From contig NZ_SMFK01000013.1 in assembly GCF_004349355.1 (NCBI RefSeq), positions 1 through 64,000 of the forward strand: 64,000 bases of DNA, written 5' to 3'. Every line of letters starts with the position of its first letter. The stretch's first letter is position 1. The notes beneath the pieces were generated by a model. That model saw only the letters and a program-made list of their open reading frames with translations, searched no databases and was not told the DNA's origin. A program made the position numbers and the translations under genes. Below, piece by piece: positions 58,780 to 64,000 of the stretch. Source of the DNA: Flavobacterium cellulosilyticum. Its GTDB lineage: Bacteria; Bacteroidota; Bacteroidia; Flavobacteriales; Flavobacteriaceae.

Positions 58780-59970
58780 ATGATTGACAAATACAGACAG
58801 CTTTTTAACGCTCAGTTTACAAATAAAAAGTATCAGGAATTAAAGCAAGAAATAGCTGATGATTTTGATTATAACCCTACTTTTCGAATAGGAGAAACTC
58901 CTTTTTTTATTTCCAAAAAATTAAAATCACAATTATTAGAAGGTTGTGATGATGTTATAAAATTGATTCAACATAAAGACTTTAAAATACTAACAGATAA
59001 ATCCTTAGAATTAAATCATAAAGTTCCTAACGAAGACGATCACACCACTTTTTTAGCAATCGATTTTGGAATATGTGAAGAAAACGGCAACGTTATTCCA
59101 AAATTAATAGAGGTACAAGGGTTTCCATCTTTGTTCAATTACCAAAATAATTTATACGAAAAATTTAAAAATCAATATCCTTTTTTAGAGGAATTAACTC
59201 CTTTCAGTAATGGAATTTCAAATCAGGAATATTTAGATTTTTTAGAAGAAGTGATTTGTAATAATCATCCAAAAGAAAATGTAATTCTGATGGATATTGA
59301 ACCCGAAAAACAAAATACAAAAATCGATTTTTATTATTGCAGAAGAGATCTTGGTATTCCAATAGTTTGTGTCACAGCAATTATAAAAAAAGGAAAACAA
59401 CTTTTTTATAAAAACGAAAACGGAGAAGAAATTCTCGTTAAAAGAATCTACAATCGGGTGATTTTTGATGAATTAGATTTAAGAACCGATTTGAAATTGA
59501 ATTTTCATTTTTTAGATAATCTAGATGTAGAATGGGCTGGACATCCCAATTGGTTTTTTAGAATTAGCAAGTTTATTTTACCATTCTTGAAAGGTCCTTA
59601 TTTTATTGAAACTACATTGTTAAGTGATTTGGCAACGATACCAGAAGACCTAGAAAATTATGTGTTGAAACCTCTGTTTTCATTCTCAGGTTCTGGCGTA
59701 ATCTTTCATGTAATAAAGGAAGATGTCGAAGCCGTGGTTGATAAAGAACTATATATTTTACAAAAAAAAGTAAATTATATTCCAATAGTTCAGTCTCCAG
59801 ACGGAAAAGTTAAATGCGAAGTACGTATGCTTTTCGCATGGAAAAAAGAGGATGCAGCTCCTACTCTACTTTGTAACTTGGCACGATTGAGTCGTGGCGA
59901 AATGATTGGTGTAAAATTCAATAAAGACAAAGATTGGGTTGGCGGAACTTTAGGCTTGTTTGAGAGGTAG
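58780..59970 (+). CDS. ATP-grasp-like hypothetical ligase
   Basis: A 396-residue protein that I do not firmly assign. Two blocks look like an ATP-grasp core in the order of the glutathionylspermidine-synthetase-like group: LIEVQGFPSLFNYQ near 108, and YVLKPLFSFSGSGVIFHVI near 290 with a Gly-rich lid. A later strand is KCEVRMLFAWKKEDA. It ends with LARLSRGEMIGVKFN. It has no signal peptide. Its position after the amidotransferase, in a locus already holding an ATP-grasp and a GCS2 ligase, supports a role as an amidoligase. Key catalytic acidic residues were not all identified, so activity is unproven. Confidence 0.6.
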   Translation: MIDKYRQLFNAQFTNKKYQELKQEIADDFDYNPTFRIGETPFFISKKLKSQLLEGCDDVIKLIQHKDFKILTDKSLELNHKVPNEDDHTTFLAIDFGICEENGNVIPKLIEVQGFPSLFNYQNNLYEKFKNQYPFLEELTPFSNGISNQEYLDFLEEVICNNHPKENVILMDIEPEKQNTKIDFYYCRRDLGIPIVCVTAIIKKGKQLFYKNENGEEILVKRIYNRVIFDELDLRTDLKLNFHFLDNLDVEWAGHPNWFFRISKFILPFLKGPYFIETTLLSDLATIPEDLENYVLKPLFSFSGSGVIFHVIKEDVEAVVDKELYILQKKVNYIPIVQSPDGKVKCEVRMLFAWKKEDAAPTLLCNLARLSRGEMIGVKFNKDKDWVGGTLGLFER

Positions 59971-59983
59971 ATACTTATAAAAA

Positions 59984-61636
59984 CTACTCAATACTTTTCA
60001 ATGTAGTAATATAAAAATTCTTATCCACTTCCACCTTCAAATCTTTAGTAATTAAATACAAATTTGTCCAATCTTCAGTAGGTTTCAACCATTGTTCTTT
60101 TCCATTTAAAGTCACTTTCACAGGAATAGCAAATCCAGGAACACAATTGGTCCAGTGATAGGAAAGAATATTGTCTTTAAATTTATATTCGAAAGTTGGA
60201 ATACGAATATCTCTCAAATATTGGTTAAAGAATGGCTTTAAATCCAGTCCAGTTTGTTGAATTAAATAATCTTCTATTTGTTTTGTGGTTACGGTTTGGT
60301 GGTAAAAAGTGCTATTCAAACCTCGTAAAATTCCTCTCCATTTCTCGTCGTCGTTCACTATTTGACGCAAAGTATGTAGCATATTTGCCCCTTTTTCATA
60401 CAAATCAGATCCTTCGTGATTTACACCATACTTACCAATCATTTGCTTTTTGTTCTGAATGTTTTTTCGCAATCCTCTTACATATTCAGCTCCTGCTTTT
60501 TTACCAAAATAATATTCCACAAATAGATTTTCGGAATAACAAGTGAAACTCTCATGAATCCACATATCTGCAATCTCTTTGTAAGTGATATTATTGGCAA
60601 ACCATTCGTGACCCGATTCATGAACAATGATATAATCGAATTTTGCTCCCCATCCACTCCCGCTTCTGTCCTTCCCCAGATAGCCATTTTGATAGCCATT
60701 TCCGTAAGTTACACTACTTTGATGTTCCATTCCTAAATAAGGAGCTTCAACCAGTTTGTAACTGTCTTCATAAAAAGGATAAGGACCAAACCAATGTTCA
60801 AACGCTTTAAGCATTTTTGGAACTTCGGCAAAATGTATTTTGGCTTTGGCCAAATTATCTCTCAATACAAAATAATCACAATCCAAATTGCCTTTTTCCC
60901 CTTGGTAAACTTCTGAGAAAGTTACATAATCACCAATATTAATATTTACTCCATAATTATTGATAGGATTCGAAACGTACCAAGTAAAAGTTCTGGTGCC
61001 ATCTTTTTTATCGATTATGCTTTGCAAACGACCATTGGAAACATCCATCAGATTATTGGGAACATTGACACTTATCAACATATCATCAACTTCATCGTAC
61101 ATATGATCCTTATTTGGCCACCAAATACTCGCACCCAAACCTTGACAGGTCGAAGCGATAAATGGATTACCATTAGAGTCTTTGCTCCAAGTAATTCCTC
61201 CATCCCAAGGCGGATTTATTGCTATTTTGGGTTTTCCTTCATAATAAACGATGACTTCTTTAATTTCGTCAGGAACTTGTGGATTTACTAAAGTGATGTA
61301 AAATACACTTCCGTCTCTTTCAAATTTTAATTCCTTGCCATCTTGAATAACTTTAGAAATTTTCATTGGTTCTTGCAAGTCAATTTGCATTCTATTATAC
61401 GATTTCAAAACTTTGTATCGAATAGTATTAGAACCTATAATGGTACTGTCAGCAGGATTCACTTTAATATCTAAATGATAATATTTCAAATCCCACCAAG
61501 ATCTTTCTTTAGTGATACTGCCACGTAGAGTATCTTGTCTATTGAAAACTTCCTCTTTTTGACTCAAAAGTCCTTGGGCATTTGCACTATTGGCTAATAG
61601 TAGAATGAAACAAATAAAGGGTATATACTTTTTCAT
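59984..61636 (-). CDS. Secreted M1-family metallopeptidase
   Basis: A 550-residue aminopeptidase with a signal peptide (ending near 20, SANAQ). The zinc motif HESGHEW is near 339 with the third ligand Glu in YKEIADMWIHESF. The exopeptidase substrate motif is GMEHQ near 300, in place of GAMEN. An N-terminal M1-type beta domain is recognised (YHLDIKVNPADSTIIGSNTI). It removes N-terminal residues from extracellular or periplasmic peptides. It converges on the plus-strand ligase operon with only 13 bases between the stops. Confidence 0.9.
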   Translation of the reverse strand: MKKYIPFICFILLLANSANAQGLLSQKEEVFNRQDTLRGSITKERSWWDLKYYHLDIKVNPADSTIIGSNTIRYKVLKSYNRMQIDLQEPMKISKVIQDGKELKFERDGSVFYITLVNPQVPDEIKEVIVYYEGKPKIAINPPWDGGITWSKDSNGNPFIASTCQGLGASIWWPNKDHMYDEVDDMLISVNVPNNLMDVSNGRLQSIIDKKDGTRTFTWYVSNPINNYGVNINIGDYVTFSEVYQGEKGNLDCDYFVLRDNLAKAKIHFAEVPKMLKAFEHWFGPYPFYEDSYKLVEAPYLGMEHQSSVTYGNGYQNGYLGKDRSGSGWGAKFDYIIVHESGHEWFANNITYKEIADMWIHESFTCYSENLFVEYYFGKKAGAEYVRGLRKNIQNKKQMIGKYGVNHEGSDLYEKGANMLHTLRQIVNDDEKWRGILRGLNSTFYHQTVTTKQIEDYLIQQTGLDLKPFFNQYLRDIRIPTFEYKFKDNILSYHWTNCVPGFAIPVKVTLNGKEQWLKPTEDWTNLYLITKDLKVEVDKNFYITTLKSIE

Positions 61637-61682
61637 GATTTTTTTACAGTAGCTTGTAAATTCTATTAAATTGTGGATTGTT

Positions 61683-61765
61683 TGTCATTTTTATGAAGGA
61701 AAAATCTCATTAGTCACTCACTTTTGTTGCCCTTGATATGTGATTGCTCCTTCGTAAAAATGACA
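61683..61765. repeat. Long inverted repeat, GTCATTTTTACGAAGGAGC type
   Basis: The arms, at 61683-61710 and 61738-61765, are imperfect reverse complements: TGTCATTTTTATGAAGGA and, from the other side, TGTCATTTTTACGAAGGA, with further matching bases beyond. It begins with GTCATT and ends with CAATC like the element at 6416-6485, so the two are probably members of one family. It lies between two minus-strand genes. Confidence 0.7.
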
Positions 61766-61777
61766 TAATATAGCTTA

Positions 61778-62992
61778 TTAATGCAAGTTTTCTACTTTTT
61801 TATGTTGACCTACAACTGCAAAATCCTGTATCAATCGATCTGCATAATTATCTAATAATTCCAAAACCCTCTCGCTTGATTTCGATTTTACAATCAACCC
61901 AGCGTGATAATCCAATAGAACTCTGAAACAAACTTCGGAATCTGAAAATGACGATAAATCAGGAAGCTGAAACTTAGACAATGTCAACACAATTCCTGCA
62001 TAGTCTTTTTTTACTTTGGGTAATTTATATTTGGTTTTTTTAACCAACGAATCTTCAATGGCCGCCCATTCCTTCCAAAAATTAATATCGGAAGCAGCAG
62101 CAACCATTTCTGCTAAATGAGCACCACCTACACGGGATGAAGTTTCTAAAAAATAAATTTTGCCATCTTCTTTTCCTTTAATAAATTCGGTGTGTGCAGC
62201 TCCGTGTTTCAAACCAAAACTTTTCATTACCTGTTCGTTTACCAGTTTAATGGCAACATCATCTTCAGAATCATAAGGGATATTAGCAGAACGAAAAATA
62301 CCGCCACTTTGTGAAATTTCCATTGGAGTGGATAAATATTTTGAAGTCAAACTAAATAATACTTTTCCATTCAAAACCAAACTATCACAATGATACACAT
62401 CTCCAGGTCGAAATTGTTCTAACAAATATTTGAACCGATTATTCCCCATTTCATTAATATGAATCCATAAACTTTCCTTGTCATATACCTTTATAATTCC
62501 CATTGAAGAAGCTTCAGATCGTGGTTTTAAAACCCAAGGAGCTGCAATCGTATCTGCAAAAGCATTGATGTCATGGTCATTAAATAGAGAACAAAATGCG
62601 GGGATAGTTATGGCGCAACTTTTGGCTCTCATTCGCATTGCGAGTTTATCTCTGAAATAACGACCTGTAGTTTGTCCCATTCCATCAATACGGAGATTTT
62701 CCCTGAGATAAGTAGCTTTTTCGACATCAAAATCATCCAAAGCTACAATAGCATCAATTGTATTGGATTTCATCAAGTTTCCAACACCTAATAAAAGATG
62801 TTCTAAATTCCAATCTGTATCTTGGCCAGCCATATAAAATATTTCTTCTATAGCATCGGTTGGCCAAGGTTTATCTTTCAGTTTTTCACTCGTTATCAAA
62901 TAAACTTTATTACCAAGCGTTTTCAAATTAATTATAAAGTCAGCGCCTTTAAAAAAATTCGAAACGCAAATGAAGGTTTTGGAATTATTCAT
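61778..62992 (-). CDS. ATP-grasp ligase (carbamoyl-phosphate-synthase/DdlA-like fold)
   Basis: A 404-residue ATP-grasp protein. The central lid is AAPWVLKPRSEASSMGIIKVY near 155-175, and the acidic active-site segment is KIYFLETSSRVGGAHLAEMVAAA (E, N-like S, and R) near 280-300. The N-terminal preATP domain is Rossmann-like (FICVSNFFKGADFIINLK). It is predicted to join a carboxylate to an amine. It starts 3 bases after the leucyl aminopeptidase stop, so the two are cotranscribed. Confidence 0.85.
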   Translation of the reverse strand: MNNSKTFICVSNFFKGADFIINLKTLGNKVYLITSEKLKDKPWPTDAIEEIFYMAGQDTDWNLEHLLLGVGNLMKSNTIDAIVALDDFDVEKATYLRENLRIDGMGQTTGRYFRDKLAMRMRAKSCAITIPAFCSLFNDHDINAFADTIAAPWVLKPRSEASSMGIIKVYDKESLWIHINEMGNNRFKYLLEQFRPGDVYHCDSLVLNGKVLFSLTSKYLSTPMEISQSGGIFRSANIPYDSEDDVAIKLVNEQVMKSFGLKHGAAHTEFIKGKEDGKIYFLETSSRVGGAHLAEMVAAASDINFWKEWAAIEDSLVKKTKYKLPKVKKDYAGIVLTLSKFQLPDLSSFSDSEVCFRVLLDYHAGLIVKSKSSERVLELLDNYADRLIQDFAVVGQHKKVENLH

Positions 62993-62995
62993 AAT

Positions 62996-64000
62996 TTATA
63001 AATTTTCTATGAATTTAGTCAATAAATGAACACCAAAAGCGGTGGCATGTTTGCTTTTCGCAAATTCATCATCGCCAAAAGCAACTCCGGCAATATCAAG
63101 ATGCGCCCAAGCTTTGTGATCCTCAGTGAAATACTCCAAAAATTTAGCTGCCGAAATGGCTCCTGCAACCGGTTTTCCACTATAATTTTTCACATCAGCA
63201 ATATCACTATCTATATCTGATTTATAGCAATCCCAAAGAGGCAATTGCCATAAACGTTCCCCAATTGCATCACCAGATTCTTGTAATTTTTTTGAAATAG
63301 TATCATTATTGGTAAACAAGGCAGCACATTCATAACCTAAAGTTCCAACTGCACTTCCTGTTAGAGTGGCAATATCAATAAGGTATTCTGGTTTGAAATT
63401 TTTAATTAAATACGACAAACCATCAGCTAAAACCAATCTTCCTTCGGCATCTGTATCTATTATTTCAATGGTATTTCCGCTATAACTTTTGATAATATCA
63501 CTAGGTAAAAACGATTTAGCATCTACAGAATTTTCGGCACAAGGGACTATTGCTGTTACTTTTACGGGCAATTTTAAATCGGCAATTAACTGCATTGCAC
63601 CAAAAACAGCTGCACCACCACCCATATCACATTTCATTTGAACCATTCCAGCAGTTTTTATATTCAATCCGCCAGTGTCAAATGTTATTCCTTTTCCAAC
63701 TAAGCCAACATGTTTCATTTTTGTATCAACATTTTCAGGAACATAAGTCATAATCACAAATTGCGGCTCATTTTCGCTACCTTTTCCAACGGACAAAAAC
63801 GCTCCCAAACCTGCCTTTTCGGAAGCTTTATAATCGAAAACTTCAACATCAAAACCGTATTTAATTCCACTTTCTTTAGCCCAATTAGCTAAATATTTTG
63901 GGGTAACAACATTTGGTGGCAAGTCAACCAATTGCAGCGTTTCGATTTGTGCATCGGCAATTTTCAACCCCTTTTCGGCTGCTTTTTCGTTGTTTTTCTT
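62996..64000 (-). CDS. Leucyl aminopeptidase, M17 family (N-terminus outside window)
   Basis: A partial M17 aminopeptidase, open to the right edge (335 codons including stop are visible). The catalytic domain shows GKGITFDTGGLNIK with the metal-binding Lys and Asp, then the family signature IDTDAEGRLVLADGL and TGSAVGTLGYECAALF. The N-terminal macro-like domain is mostly missing, because the gene continues beyond 64000. M17 enzymes are cytoplasmic hexamers that also hydrolyse Cys-Gly and related dipeptides. It is followed after 3 bases by the ATP-grasp gene. Confidence 0.93.
   Translation of the reverse strand, partial: KKNNEKAAEKGLKIADAQIETLQLVDLPPNVVTPKYLANWAKESGIKYGFDVEVFDYKASEKAGLGAFLSVGKGSENEPQFVIMTYVPENVDTKMKHVGLVGKGITFDTGGLNIKTAGMVQMKCDMGGGAAVFGAMQLIADLKLPVKVTAIVPCAENSVDAKSFLPSDIIKSYSGNTIEIIDTDAEGRLVLADGLSYLIKNFKPEYLIDIATLTGSAVGTLGYECAALFTNNDTISKKLQESGDAIGERLWQLPLWDCYKSDIDSDIADVKNYSGKPVAGAISAAKFLEYFTEDHKAWAHLDIAGVAFGDDEFAKSKHATAFGVHLLTKFIENL

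Noticed and set aside
1..64000. tRNA or rRNA genes
   Set aside because: No T-arm-like GGTTCRANNCC pattern within a cloverleaf and no rRNA-like segment were found by reading; a tRNAscan-SE run would be decisive.

Overview
This is a low-GC chromosomal window from a member of the Bacteroidota, most likely a Flavobacterium or a close relative in the Flavobacteriaceae. The evidence is the AT-rich composition, repeated Bacteroidota-type -7 promoter boxes (TAnnTTTG), and many lineage-typical families: the CAL67264-type membrane peptide next to holA, DUF6155, DUF2911, an E1 alpha/beta fusion, MutS2 without an Smr domain, and a type III polyketide synthase locus. No rRNA, tRNA or CRISPR array was seen.

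Layout. 1-299 is the 3' end of an IS3-family element. 0.3-13.8 kb is mostly housekeeping: an OmpA lipoprotein, a glycosyltransferase, a solitary HsdR-N nuclease-like domain divergent from holA, ettA, a DCC protein, mutS2, a MntA/HepT toxin-antitoxin pair, ung, a beta-lactamase-fold lipoprotein, a nucleoside phosphorylase, SUI1 and a 2-oxoglutarate oxygenase. 13.8-15.7 kb is gene-poor and holds the decayed remains of what looks like a hybrid histidine kinase, one lipoprotein gene and about 700 bp of AT-rich spacer. 15.7-19.7 kb carries a glycogen-debranching-type enzyme and a fused 2-oxoacid dehydrogenase E1. 21.6-29.6 kb is a branched-chain amino acid operon, leuA-leuB-ilvD-ilvB-ilvN-ilvC, without leuC, leuD or ilvA.

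29.8-35.6 kb is a co-directional biosynthetic locus: FAD oxidoreductase, methyltransferase, type III PKS, FabZ-like dehydratase, ketosynthase, acyl carrier protein and phosphopantetheinyl transferase. It suggests a dedicated carrier protein feeding a type III PKS whose product is then methylated and oxidised or reduced. 35.6-38.1 kb pairs a CNMP/CBS/nucleotidyltransferase protein with an exonuclease-fold protein that lacks two of its expected catalytic residues. 40.4-46.0 kb is a sugar locus: NrtR-like regulator, LamB-like porin, ketose 3-epimerase, PfkB kinase and FucP-like permease, read here as uptake of a rare ketose and conversion to a phosphorylated sugar.

46-54.7 kb holds a type II NADH dehydrogenase, two helicases, MscS and small conserved proteins. 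54.8-64.0 kb is the most unusual part. Esterase, ATP-grasp, GCS2-type carboxylate-amine ligase, class I amidotransferase and a second ATP-grasp-like protein run on the plus strand. They converge with leucyl aminopeptidase, a third ATP-grasp and a secreted M1 peptidase on the minus strand. This looks like a system that makes and trims an unknown peptide-like amide metabolite.

The intergenic DNA carries several families of short, degenerate, phase-locked repeats (TTGNNN hexamers, AAATCTG heptamers and others), two related long inverted repeats, and a Flavo-1-like structured RNA. Two genes appear to be transcribed as leaderless mRNAs.
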